A DNA stretch of 64,000 bases from Coix lacryma-jobi var. lacryma-jobi. Taxonomy: Eukaryota; Streptophyta; Magnoliopsida; Poales; Poaceae. Location: NCBI GenBank assembly GCA_009763385.1, contig CM019826.1, positions 99,990,848 to 100,054,847 on the forward strand, given 5' to 3'. Below are positions 22,998 to 33,859 of the stretch, one piece after another; position 1 is the first letter of the stretch; the number at the start of each line of letters is the position of its first letter. The notes under the pieces were generated by a model that worked only from the letters and a program-made list of their open reading frames with translations, was not told the DNA's origin and made no database searches. The translations under genes were made by a program, and so were the position numbers.

Positions 22998-23433
22998 TGT
23001 GGGGATATAGACCCCAGGGTACCACACGATGGTACATGGGCCGCACCATTGAGGGGTTGTCCGGCCCACATGATGAAGACGTGCGGCGCACGACATGCAC
23101 CGCACGACAGTTGTAATCTAGATATAGTACCAACTCGAATACTTACCATGTAACTCTGTCCCTTCAGAATATATAAGGAGGGGCAGGGGTCCTCCGAGAG
23201 GGCAACGGGAAAATAGGTTTTAGGTCACAGGTCACAAGCCAGATCCAATCATTACAACTCGACGCAGGACGTAGGGTATTACGCTAACCTAGCAGCCCGA
23301 ACCTGGATAAACCTCTGTGTTCATCTACTTTTGCCTTGCGTCAATGTCTGGGTCGTCGTCTTGCGCACCTTTCCCTCTAATCTACCACCTTGGGCATACC
23401 CCTAGGTGGACTATCGACCATATTTCGTCGACA
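22998..23433 (+). repeat. element C 3' LTR
   Basis: It is 436 bp, preceded by a purine-rich CTTGGGGACTAG that can serve as polypurine tract. It ends ...TCGTCGACA, directly followed by the target duplication cccgc. Confidence 0.92.
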
Positions 23434-23600
23434 CCCGCTGTGCTTCTAGGAAGCATCCACCCTACATCTAGGGTCATGGATACTAGCAAGCCTGCATCTA
23501 GCTTTTGGGGTGACTCTTTGGGACAAGGGCCATCAATTTCACGAGTTGAAATTTGAGGCTCCCATTCACCCCCCTCTGGTCGCTAATTCAGTCCTTCAAT

Positions 23601-23612
23601 TGGTATCAGAGC
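23601..23612 (+). promoter_or_regulatory. element B primer-binding site
   Basis: TGGTATCAGAGC is the classical copia site complementary to the 3' end of initiator tRNA-Met. It starts two bases after the LTR end CCTTCA. Confidence 0.85.
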
Positions 23613-23661
23613 CGGTTAAGGATCTTCTCTGCCTTAATCAGTTTCGGATCCTAAGAGCGAC

Positions 23662-25206
23662 ATGGATCGAGGGAACGTCAAGGCTCCCGACTTCGATGGG
23701 ACGAACTATCCCTATTGGAAGATTCGGATGCGTGCTTATCTCAACAGCATCGGATCTTCTGTCTGGGAGATATGCGAGAACGCTGAGAATGAGGTCCTTG
23801 CGGCTCGTGTGGGTTAGATCCAGATTGACCAACATGAGACCAATTCTAAGGCTCGTAATGCTCTTTTGGCCATCATCTCCCTTCCTGAGTTCGAGCGTGT
23901 CTCCGAGCTTGAGACGACACAAGAAATCTGGGTGAAGCTTCAAAACTATCACGAGGGAATCGTCCAGGTCAACACCAGACTCTTTGAGACGTACAAGCGC
24001 GAGTACGAGAACTTTGTTCAGATGGTGGGAGAGACGATTAACGCTATGTTCGCTCGTTTTCAGACGATTGTGAACAAGATGCGTGCCAATCGGGCCAACC
24101 TACCTTATGATGATCATGAGAGGGCAGTCAAGTTGCTTTTCCCTGGATCGGAAGGTATGGGGGGTGATGGTGTCGACCATCATAGAGTCTCCATCCTATG
24201 ACACCCTCACCATGGACGAGCTATTCAGCAAGCTCAAGTCCACTGAGATCGATCACTTGACTCAGGCCAAGCTGAAGAACCCATCTTCACATTCCATGGA
24301 TTTGGTCTCAGGCAAGGGTGGATCGACTCTTTCGGCTGACGCTTCACCACCTCTCTTTGCTTTGTCTTCTTTGCTTTCAGTGACAGAGGAACAGGTGGAG
24401 GCGTTGGGCGATGACGAACTCGCCCTCATCATCACCCGGTTCTCGCGGTTTCACAACAACCGCTTGAATGACCGGCGTGGTGGCGCATGTGAGGGCTGCT
24501 ACGGGTGTGGAGACCCCGATGACTTCATCGTGAGCTGCCCTAAGCGTGACAAGAGCTTCCCCGGCAAGAACTGCAACTCTAGGAGCAAGGCCAAGCCAGA
24601 GAATAAGCTTGGAAAGAAGAAGAAGGGAGGCTACCGCAGGGAAGATCTAGAGAAGGCTTTCAACGCCAGCCGACGTGCCTTCATCGCCTCCTTCAGCGAC
24701 GCCGAGAAGAGCTCCGACGGCGACTCCAGTGATGATGGGTCCGAGCACAAGACTGAAGAATGCTTCAACGGACTCTGCTTCTTTGGCAACTCCACCAAGG
24801 GCTTCTGCACCATGGCCTTGGACGAGGAGGACCGCAAGTGCTAGGAAAAGCGCGCCGACACCGATGACGATGACGACGATGATGCATCTGAGGTATCGAA
24901 CTCTTCTCTCGTCGAGCGTCTTTCTGGTGAGTGTGACACCTTGGTCGAGATAGTCCTTGCTCAAGACAAGCAGCTTAAGCGTGCCGCTAGAGAGCGCAAT
25001 GAGTTTAAGGCTAAGTTAGGTGAGGCGCTTAAGGAGCTTGAGAGTGCTAGGTCAGAGGTGAAGGTGACAGATGAGGAGGAGTGTAATGAGTGCACGACAC
25101 ACATGACAAACTTTTCCACCCTGCAAACCATGTATGCCTCTTTGATCGAGGTGTACGATGAGCTGAAGAGTAGGCTAGACTTGTTGGGTGATTGTAGAGT
25201 GTAGCT
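23662..25206 (+). pseudogene. gag: element B gag, first part
   Basis: From ATG at 23662 the protein follows the D gag: an N-terminal UBN2-type domain (FDGTNYPYWKIRMRAYL), a zinc knuckle CYGCGDPDDFIVSC near 24500-24545, an acidic stretch, then coiled-coil-like DKQLKRAARERNEF. Damage: TAG at 23815-23817, where D has Gln; a frame change near 24150; TAG at 24842-24844. Element A interrupts it at 25207. Gag would form the virus-like particle and pack the RNA. Confidence 0.85.
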
Positions 25207-26522
25207 TGTTGATGGTGCTTAAAGCATCATTTCACCATCAACATTTCACCCAAAACCAAGGTAAAACAACATAAAAGGTAGAAAATTTGGTTTATAACTA
25301 ACCTATTTCCACATGTGCATAGTTTCTTATCTTAATGCAGGAAATGATGGAATTTGGGCCAAACAAGAGTACCAAGAGCAAGGCCAAGCCACTCTGGCCC
25401 ATTTGGGAATGAGCAAGGTGGCGCCCGCCACCTATTACTGGCGGCCGCCAGGTCACTCGTGCCAAAAGTGGCCCAAGCCACGTCATCGATCCGTGGGAGT
25501 CACCTCAAGCTCAAATCCTGGCCATTGCACACTAAGACGGTTTGATCCAAGGGCTAAGAAGAGTATCACATGGATAGTGGGCTTTGGACACGTGTCTAAA
25601 CCCTAACCGGCCCTCAAACCGACTTGGGAGAGCAAATGAAGACCGTTGGATGAATGGCGGTTGCATTGGACGGCAGAGAGGTGGCAGGCGCCAGGGTTTG
25701 GTGGCGGGCGCCACCCCCTAAACCCTAACCGACCTCCCCCTCACTCTATAAGTACTCCTCTAGCTTCCTAGCACTATAAATAGGCCCCTTGAGCTCTCAT
25801 TCAGGGAGCCTCACATCATTCCTCACCATTTGGTTAGGTTAGCACACTTGCTATGCTAGAGAGATTAGAGAGAGTGTGAGTGCCTCATTAGAAGAGGAGC
25901 TGGAGAGGAGAAGAGTAGAAGTCTGGAGAGTTCCGGAGTTGTCGGAGACCTCTGCTTCTCTCTGCTCTTCGCTTCAACTTTGGTAACTTAGTATCTATTT
26001 TATCTTCAAGTATTTACTTTCAGTACTTGTGTGTTTGTTTTATTGCTTGATATTAGTTTCAAGTGCTCTAGTTCTAGTACAGGGCTAGTAGTAGTAATAT
26101 ATAGATTAAGTGTGGTACTTAGGCTATATATTGCTAGTGAATACGGCTAGGCCCCCGGATAGCTGTGGTAGCAAGCAGGTGGTGACAGCCCTGTGCGCCT
26201 TGAATTCCACCACGTAGTTGGTCTAGTTTAACAGTAGGGCTCGTTGTGCTAGCGTTCAACCTAAGTCAGTGGTAAAGGCTAGTACGCCCACAGTACACTA
26301 GTAAAGAACTTAAATCACTAGAAGTCTAATAGAACTAAGATCTACCCCAGTAGATAGTGCCCGTTCCCTTCATCTATCCTAGATATCCTTACCCCCCTAG
26401 TTTTCTCAAAATCACTTCGCGTTCCTCGTGGATTCGATACCCCGGAATACTCTGAGGTGAAAAGCTACAACTGACAGCCGTGCGCTTGCGGTTTCTTCTG
26501 CGTGCCACCCGAGGTGTCAACA
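25207..26522 (+). repeat. element A 5' LTR
   Basis: It begins TGTTGATGG and ends TCAACA, giving inverted TGTTGA/TCAACA tips. The tips are flanked by AGCT on both sides, so the true edge could be four bases further out. It carries paired GC-rich palindromes at 25419-25450 and 25680-25714. Confidence 0.85.
25774..25783 (+). promoter_or_regulatory. TATA box of A 5' LTR
   Basis: CTATAAATAG lies 568 bases into the LTR, with GC-rich palindromes just upstream. Confidence 0.6.
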
Positions 26523-26530
26523 AGCTTTTC

Positions 26531-26548
26531 TGGCGCCGTTGCCGGGGA
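26531..26548 (+). promoter_or_regulatory. element A primer-binding site
   Basis: TGGCGCCGTTGCCGGGGA starts eight bases after the LTR end; this form is typical of Tat/Athila-like gypsy elements. Confidence 0.8.
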
Positions 26549-26599
26549 ACGGTAGCTGATTTTTGAGACTATAGTTAGGATCATCTTTACCCTCTCTGC

Positions 26600-29500
26600 A
26601 TGGAGAACCAATCTATCTTACAATTCGTAGCTTCTAAGAGTTCGCGATTAGAGCCACATTTATCATCACAACCTATATATGCCTATAGTTACGAATTGCG
26701 CCCTGACTTTATTAACAAAGTTCAGGAGAGCATGTTTACGGGATCAGAAAATCCCTACATACATCTACGTGAGTTTGACCAAGTCTGTGCATGCTTGAAC
26801 ATTTCGGGCATTTCACCTAACACTGTCAAGTGGAAGCTGTTTCCGTTCACTTTGACGGGAGCAGCTAAAACATGGCATGCTCGAACCGTGGGAAGTGCCA
26901 GAGGAGACTGGGGAACTTTACGGACCAAGTTTATCTTGACGTATTTCCCTGTCCATCGAGTGGTACGACTATGAGTAGAAGTGTTGACCTTTAGACAAAA
27001 TGATAAGGAGACATTAGGGGAGGCTTGGGACCATTTTATTGGTTTAATCAATTCAGGACCCGATTTAGCCATACCCGATCCAGTGCTCCTTCAGTATTTT
27101 TATGTCGGTCTAGAGAAAGAAAGCGCTCTTCACCTTGATCATTCGTCAGGTGGAGCGTTTCTTCATCTTTCTCCACGAGGTGGAAAGGAGGTTCTTGATA
27201 GAATTCTCGAGAATATTCCTTATACTGGAGTTTCCGATGAAATCCCTGAGGAAGAAGTCGTAGAAACCCAAGTTTCGACTGTAGAACAACAAGAAGAGCC
27301 CGCGTCTAGCTCGCTGGACTTAGCGGAACCTATTCCGTCCACATCTGGGAGAGAAATTCTTCCGGAATTTTTGGGCGAGATAGAGGATGATGTGTTTGAG
27401 GATTACGGAAATGCTATGAACTACTCCGTTCAAGCTCTCCCATCCGACAAACCACTTCCTGAGTCCTCTGATGGAATCTATAGCCGAGAACGTCTTTTGG
27501 AACTTTCAGCTGTCATGAGTCATGAATGGACAATGGAAGCCGAAGTATCAGAAAATATTCCTCGCATAGATAAAGTACCTAGCATAATAGATTGTCGAAT
27601 TAGGGGAGAAAGGGCCTTTGCCTTTTACGACCATGTCGTGGGAATTAATGTTCTTGCTAGTAATTACGTATCCAGAACATTCCCCGACCTTCAACGACAA
27701 CCAATTAAACGGTGTTTAAGAGACCCAAATGGTGACATCTTGGAAAGTGAAGGAATCCTAAAGATGGTCTCCATCCAAGTAGATGGAGCGGACATGGTCT
27801 TAGATTTCTACATTTTTGATGTAGTCCTTTTTGACGTCTTCTTAGGACAACCGTGGTCCATACTTGCCTTGTAAGGACCATGTCAAGAGCACTTTAATGC
27901 TCAAATCGGTGGAAAAGAGTACTCAATACCTTTCGTTCGTGCATTAAATTCTATTGCCGAACAACCACCAGAACCAGATCTTCTCGATCAAGCTAGAACC
28001 TCTACCCTTTATGAGTTGGCTCAGCCTGATTTTGAAGAAGATTCTGAGTTCTTTGTCGAAGAAGAAGCCGAGACAGATGAACCGTTTCGCTTAGACAAAT
28101 CGGAAAAGCCATCTCGACCTTCCATAGAGCTAAAACCTCTGCCTGAAGGCCTGAGATACATTTTTCTAAACAATGACCCCGAGGCTCCCGTAATCATCAG
28201 CAGTAAGCTATCCGAAGAGGAAGTCCGTAGGTGGACCCTTGTCTTAGAAAAACACCGATCTGTCTTTGGCTATTCACTTCAAGATTTGAAGGAAATTAGT
28301 CCAAATCTCTGCACCCATCGTATCCCTCTCGATCCTGAGATACCCCCTTCAAGAGAGCCCCAAAGACGACTTAATAACGCTATGCGTGAAGTCGTGAAAA
28401 AGGAGGTTCTGAAACTCTTGCACGCAGGAATTATTTATCCAGTTCCTTATAGTGAATGGGTAAGTCTCGTACAAGTAGTTCCAAAGAAAGGAGGTATGAC
28501 AGTCGTTAAGAATGAGAAAAATGAGTTAATCCCTCAACGCACTGTCACTGGATGGAGGATGTGTATAGACTATAGGAAGCTGAATAAAGCCACAAAGAAA
28601 GACCATTTCCCACTTCCTTTTATACATGAGATGCTAGAGAGATTGGCAAACCATTCCTTCTTTTGCTTCCTGGATGGATATTCTGGTTATGACCAAATCC
28701 CAATCCATCCAGATGACCAAAGTAAGACCACTTTCACATGCCCGTATGGAACTTATGCCTATAGACGCATGTCCTTTGGACTTTGCAATGCGCTGGCATC
28801 TTTCCAACGGTGTATGATGTCCATCTTTTCCGATATGATTGAACAAATCATGGAGGTATTCATGGACGACTTTTCGGTCTATGGGAAAACCTTTGACGAT
28901 TGCCTAGCCAATTTAGACAAAGTCCTCCAATGCTGTGAAGAGAAGGACCTAGTTCTTAACTGGGAAAAGTGTCACTTCATGGTGCGGGAAGGAATTGTCC
29001 TAGGCCATCAAATTTCAGAACGTGGGATAGAAGTGGATAAAGCCAAAATCAATATAATTGAACAATTGCCACCACCCACTAATGTAAAAGGAATATGAAG
29101 CTTCTTGGGCCATGCCGGCTTTTATAGAAGGTTTATTAAGGATTTCTCACAAGTCGCTAGACCCTTAACGAGCCTGTTAGCAAAAGACGCCCCGTTCAAA
29201 TTTGACGAGGATTGTCTACAAGCTTTCAATATTTTGAAAAAGGCTCTAACTTCGGCATCAATCATCCAACCCCCAGATTGGAATCTGCCGTTCGAAATCA
29301 TGTGCGATGCTAGTGATTATGCTGTGGGGGCCGTCCTTGGTCAAACTAAAGATAAGAAGCATTATGCTATTTCTTATGCTAGTAAGACCCTGACTGGCCC
29401 CCAGCTAAACTATGCAACCACAGAAAAGGAACTTTTGGCTGTAGTCTTTGCCATAGACAAGTTGAGATCTTACTTAGTGGGAGCTAAGGTGATCGTTTAT

Positions 29501-31027
29501 ACCGATCACTCTGCTCTAAAATATCTCTTCACTAAGAAAGATGCTAAGCCAAGGTTGATCCGCTGGATCCTACTCCTTCAAGAATTTGACCTGGAAATAA
29601 GAGACAAGAAAGGAGTAGAGAATTCAGTAGCTGATCACTTGTCTAGACTACAAGTCAATAATTTGGACAATCTCCCAATAAATGACTTCCTTCGCGATGA
29701 TACCCTTCTAAAAGTCACATATACCAACCCTTGGTATGCAAACATCGTGAATTTTATAGTCGCCGGCTATGTCCCGCCGGGAGAGAATAGAAAGAAACTG
29801 CTATATCAAAGCAGAACACACCTATGGGATGAACCATATCTCTATAAGGTCTGTGCAGATGGACTCTTGAGAAAATGTGTCCCCATAGAAGAAGCAACAA
29901 AAATCATAGATAGATGTCACTCCGCCGAATATGGAGGACACTATAGAGCTTTTTGGACACATGCTAAAATTTGGCAAAGTGGTTTTTATTGGCCATCCAT
30001 GTACGAGGATACAAAGAATTATGTGAGACGTTGTCCTCGTTGCCAAAAGCATGGTAACATTAATGCTCGAGATGCTATGCCACTCGTGAACAATCTCCAA
30101 GTTGAGTTGTTCGATGTTTGGGGTATAGACTTCATGGGCCCCTTTCCTAAATCCTATGACGCCGAGTACATTCTTGTGGCTGTGGATTATGTCTCGAAAT
30201 GGGTAAAAGCCATACCCTGTCGAGCGGCAGATGCTAAACATTCGAAGAAAATGTTCAAAGAAAACATCTTTCCTCGTTTTGGAGTTCCTAGACTAGTCAT
30301 TAGTGACGGAGGCCCTCATTTCATAGATAAGAGCTTCTGACATTTCTTAGCTAGTCAAGGAGTCCAACATAATGTTGCCACTGCATACCACCCCCAAACA
30401 AGTGGACAGGCCGAAACGTCCAATAAACAAATAAAGAATATCTTGCAAAAGACGGTAGAAGAAATGGGAAAGGGATGGAAACATAAGTTGCCCGAAGCTC
30501 TGTGGGCCTATCGGACCGCCTATAAGACCCCGATTGGAATGTCCCCATACCAACTAGTTTATGGGAAAACTTGTCATCTTCCTGTTGAGCTTGAATTCAA
30601 AGCTCATTGGGCCATTAAGAAATGGAACATGGACCTTGACCAAGCTGGTCAAAATAGGAAGATGCAAATTTCCGAACTAGAAGATTGGCGAGAGAAAGCC
30701 TATCATAGTGCCAAGCTCTATAAAGAGAAGACTAAGAGATGGCACGATAAACGGATCAAAAAGAAAGAGTTCGAAGTAGGAGATAAAGTTTTACTCTTCA
30801 ACTCCCGTGTTTGACTTTTCGGACATGGTAAACTTCGAAGCAAATGGGAAGGACCTTTTAAGGTTGTTGCAACCTCTTCCCATGGAGCCGTCACATTAGA
30901 AAGTGACGATGGGCAAATCTTCAAAGTCAATGGACAAAGATTAAAAATATTCTATGACGTTGATAAAAATGAGCTAAACGAAATTGATATAATTAACTTT
31001 GAAATAGCTCAAGCCCATGACAATTAA
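26600..31027 (+). pseudogene. gag-pol: element A gag-pol, one frame with five premature stops
   Basis: From ATG at 26600 to TAA at 31025 the frame never shifts (about 1475 codons). Gag spans roughly codons 1-290. RT shows WRMCIDYRKLNKAT, FCFLDGYSGYDQI and VFMDDFSVYG near 28560-28880. RNase H shows DASDYAVGAVLGQ, TEKELLAVVFAIDKL and YTDHSALKYL near 29305-29520. Integrase shows the H-C-C zinc part (YVRRCPRCQKHG near 30020), DFMGPFPKS and AYHPQTSGQAE. Internal stops are TGA 26972-26974, TAA 27872-27874, TGA 29096-29098, TGA 30338-30340 and TGA 30812-30814. The protease region lacks a clear D-S/T-G. The enzymes would copy and integrate the element, but this copy cannot make them without bypassing the stops. 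Confidence 0.9.
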
Positions 31028-31425
31028 TGGATGGACCCAATTTACCCCTTGTCCATTTCATGCACCTAGTCCATCCAAAACCCCGAGAAAGGCCTCTTTT
31101 GGCCCAACCAAGCCATTTCGACCTCGGAACTTTGAAATTTAGGAGGCTTACCTTCTCCCGCTCGATGCCCGGCGAAGGAGGAGTGGCGGCCGCCACTCCC
31201 AACTGGCAGCCGCCACCAAACCCTGGCGCCCGCCACGCTAGGCGGTGGTTTAGAGGCCCCCCTCCACGTGGCAGCTAATCCTGAGCCCAGGAGAGTGAAA
31301 GAAGGAGGAGATGAGGACGTGTTAGTTCATCTAAGGCCTATCCCTCCACTTCTTCCCCTTCTTAAAAGAAGAACTCGTTCTTCTTCCATCCACCCACGAA
31401 GTCTAGCCAAGCCTCCTCCAAAACC

Positions 31426-32274
31426 ATGTCATCCCCACGTAAATCTGTGTCCTATAACCATCAAGGATCCATCTCGTCCTCCACCAAAGCCATCATCCGG
31501 TCTCTGATCGATGACGACATGGAGGTGCTTGACGTACCCCCTTTAGCGATGGTGCTGCTTGATGGCACTTATGTCGAGGGGACACCACCGGAGAGTACGG
31601 GGAAGGCACCGACCACCACTCCAGTGGCGGGCGCCACCCCTGCTGGGCGGCCGCCAGGGGTGAAGCGCCCCCTGGCCTCGCCTCCGCTCCGTCTTCATCC
31701 TCCTCCGGTGACTCCACCTAGGAAGAAGTTGAGGACGCCCACCAGGCCGACCACGGGGGAGATCACCCCGAGGAAGTCTCCGGCCGTCAAGGCCAGGGGC
31801 GATGAGACGCCCACTCCGTCAAGGGGGAAATCCCGGGTCAGCTTTGGCTCGGATAGCCGCACCCGGAGCTACAGCCCCAATCCTAAGAGGGCTAAACTAG
31901 AGGTGTATGGCGTGAGGATGCCCGATGGGCATTATGAGAAGAGGCTGCGTGAGGCGAGCACTCATGGCTCCAATGGGTCGCTCTCCGAGCCATCCGTGCG
32001 CCGCCGTCTCAACCCATCGCCGGCAGGAGTCCCCGGCGAGCTGGAGCACAACGGTGGTGAGGAGGGGTTAACCCTCGAAAAACTCGCCACCGAGGTGAAG
32101 AAGCTGCGCAAGGAGAAGAGCGCCTTGGAGGAACAAGTCGCAGAGATAGCCCTCTGGCGAATGGATATAGAGGATCAGTTCACCATCCTCCGCAAGGGCT
32201 GCACCTCGAAGATCAAGCGTCTCTTCAAAGAGACGGGCTTCGAGGATCTCTACGAGGCTCCTTCACTAGATTAG
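31426..32274 (+). CDS. extra ORF after pol in element A (env position)
   Basis: The 282-codon frame from ATG to TAG lies in the position where Athila-type elements have an env-like or accessory ORF. The middle is rich in Pro, Ser, Arg and Lys (PPRKKLRTPTRPTTGEITPR), a likely disordered basic part. The C terminus has a heptad-like helix (LEKLATEVKKLRKEKSALEE), probably a coiled coil. I see no signal peptide or membrane segment, so an envelope role is not supported. Bases 31624-31650 encode part of it using the same palindrome pair found in the LTR. Its function is unknown; a nucleic-acid-binding or Gag-like helper role is only a guess. Confidence 0.6.
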   Translation: MSSPRKSVSYNHQGSISSSTKAIIRSLIDDDMEVLDVPPLAMVLLDGTYVEGTPPESTGKAPTTTPVAGATPAGRPPGVKRPLASPPLRLHPPPVTPPRKKLRTPTRPTTGEITPRKSPAVKARGDETPTPSRGKSRVSFGSDSRTRSYSPNPKRAKLEVYGVRMPDGHYEKRLREASTHGSNGSLSEPSVRRRLNPSPAGVPGELEHNGGEEGLTLEKLATEVKKLRKEKSALEEQVAEIALWRMDIEDQFTILRKGCTSKIKRLFKETGFEDLYEAPSLD

Positions 32275-33846
32275 ATTAGATTTAGGGTGTCTAGTTAGAT
32301 TGATTTAGTTTAAGTTTAATTTTTCTTGATTTAAATTTTAGATTGTTTAATTTTCAATTTAGAACTTTTGTTTAGGAATTTTTTTTCTAATGAATAAAAA
32401 GACACCCTTATTTTCCCCTCCATTAAGATTGTCATTTTAAATAAAAAGTACCAAAACTTCTAGTGTGGGGGAAATCCCCTCTCTAAACACCTCTGTAAAA
32501 CGTGATAAAATGTTCAAAGCTGTAACCTGAACTTAGCAAGGTAACTACCACGCTATTTGCAAGCCGCATGGGCCAAAGCCCATGGAGGCCGCCACTTATT
32601 ACTGGCGGCCGCCAGGCCACTCTGCGCCGAAACACCCCCGGTGAACCCGTAAACCTATGTTTTAAATTTTGTACAATCTGGATCACTGGATGTCTCGGTT
32701 TGAACTAAAAATGCAGCTAGGAAATAAAAAAAATGCTGAAACAATTTCTTTTGAATTGAGTGTTTACACGACATGTTATTCTACCTTTTATTCATGTGTA
32801 GTAGCCTACTCATTTTGATAGGGAAGTCAACCTAGGTTGTTGTTTGATAAGATATAGAAGTAGTAATTGAAATTGCATTAGTACTCTACTACAACCTTGG
32901 GAGTTTTTATTTTGAAAACCAAAATTACCATGGTTCATGATCTTTCTTCCCTATCCACCTACCAAAGCCAAAATATTAGAGTATAGGAGAACAACCCATA
33001 AAGCCTTCTAAATCAATCTTTGAGCTTTGTCAAGAATAGTTGATCTAGGTAGAAGAGTTTAGTCATGCTCTAAAAGCCAAGGAAAACCATGCCTTTTTGA
33101 GACAACTCTCACACTGAGAGTATACTCATGTAGTTCTCCTCCAAAATTTTGTTCTGAAAGAATTGTATAAATTTTCTCATTCCTTCAAAGGACATGGCTA
33201 TATAGCATCTAAAAAAAAGGGAGCAAATGCTCTAAAAAGGACAAGTGTCCAAGTATTCAAAAAAAGAGAGCAAATGCTCTAAAAAAGGGGACAAGTGTCC
33301 AAGTATTCAAAAAAAGAAAAGAAAAAGAGAGAGATGCATATAGCCATGATCCTTGGTAAGAGAAGAGTTTTCAAAAAAAAGAGAACAAAGGAGTTGAGTT
33401 AGTCCACCCTATACCTTGGCTAGTGCATGACTATACTCTCCCATGATCCTAAACTTGACTTAGCAATAAAAGAGAGATAGAAGTGCCTTACATTCCTTCC
33501 TTTCCCTATAAACTCCATATAAACCATAGGATAGACTCTGACATTTTCTTTTGCCATAAAGTGAGGATATACACCATGAGTGCCTTGAGATTTAAAGAGA
33601 GATTCAATGAACCATGTTTTTCTTTTTAAAAATATCCTGAAACCCCAAGGTATCTAAAAGAGGAAAGTGTGTTTCTCTTATTTGCAAGCTATTCTATCTT
33701 TCAACCGCCATAGGTATGATTTATTAGCCACTTGGAAAGGTTACTAACATGAGTATAGGTAGTTGAACATCTTGTGTGAATGCTTAGATCAATAAAATTG
33801 TTTCAATCCTTAAAGTCCATGCTTGCTCGGGACGAGCAAGAGGTTA
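32275..33846 (+). other. element A 3' non-coding region
   Basis: No gene. It holds a palindrome cassette at 32585-32625 that repeats LTR sequence, a tandem pair near 33210-33310 with small palindromes GAGCAAATGCTC and GGACAAGTGTCC, and A-rich tracts. About 1.6 kb of non-coding DNA before the 3' LTR is usual for Tat/Athila elements. Confidence 0.7.
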
Positions 33847-33857
33847 GTGTGGGGGAG
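33822..33857 (+). promoter_or_regulatory. stem-loop and polypurine tract of element A
   Basis: A perfect 8-bp stem (CTTGCTCG, loop GGA, CGAGCAAG) at 33822-33840 is followed by GTGTGGGGGAG at 33847-33857, directly before the LTR. The tract would prime plus-strand synthesis. Confidence 0.7.
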
Positions 33858-33859
33858 CT

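Larger units (their letters stand above)
20254..23433 (+). mobile_element. element C: non-autonomous LTR retrotransposon
   Basis: Two 436-bp LTRs flank a 2.3-kb inside with a primer site but no gag or pol domain. Perfect 5-bp target-site duplications cccgc (20249-20253 and 23434-23438) frame it. LTRs begin TGTGGGGA and end TCGTCGACA. It lies inside the LTR of element B. The primer site suggests that a gypsy-type partner moves it in trans. Confidence 0.93.
18405..23598 (+). repeat. element B 5' LTR, split by element C
   Basis: Outside C the LTR is about 2.0 kb, the same as the complete D LTR (2004 bp), and the blocks follow the same order: GTCGAGCACGG-like start, hairpin array, TATA box, GAAGTGAGACCGTA block, palindrome array, and the end block TTCACCCCCCTCTGGTCGC...CCTTCA. 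The start near 18405 is inferred from that length and from alignment to D, so it may be off by several bases. Confidence 0.78.

Noticed and set aside
26511..26530. Element A LTR ending at 26510
   Set aside because: Identity of the two LTRs fades there, but TGTTGA/TCAACA tips and normal primer-site spacing favour 26522; the 3' LTR tip is probably decayed.
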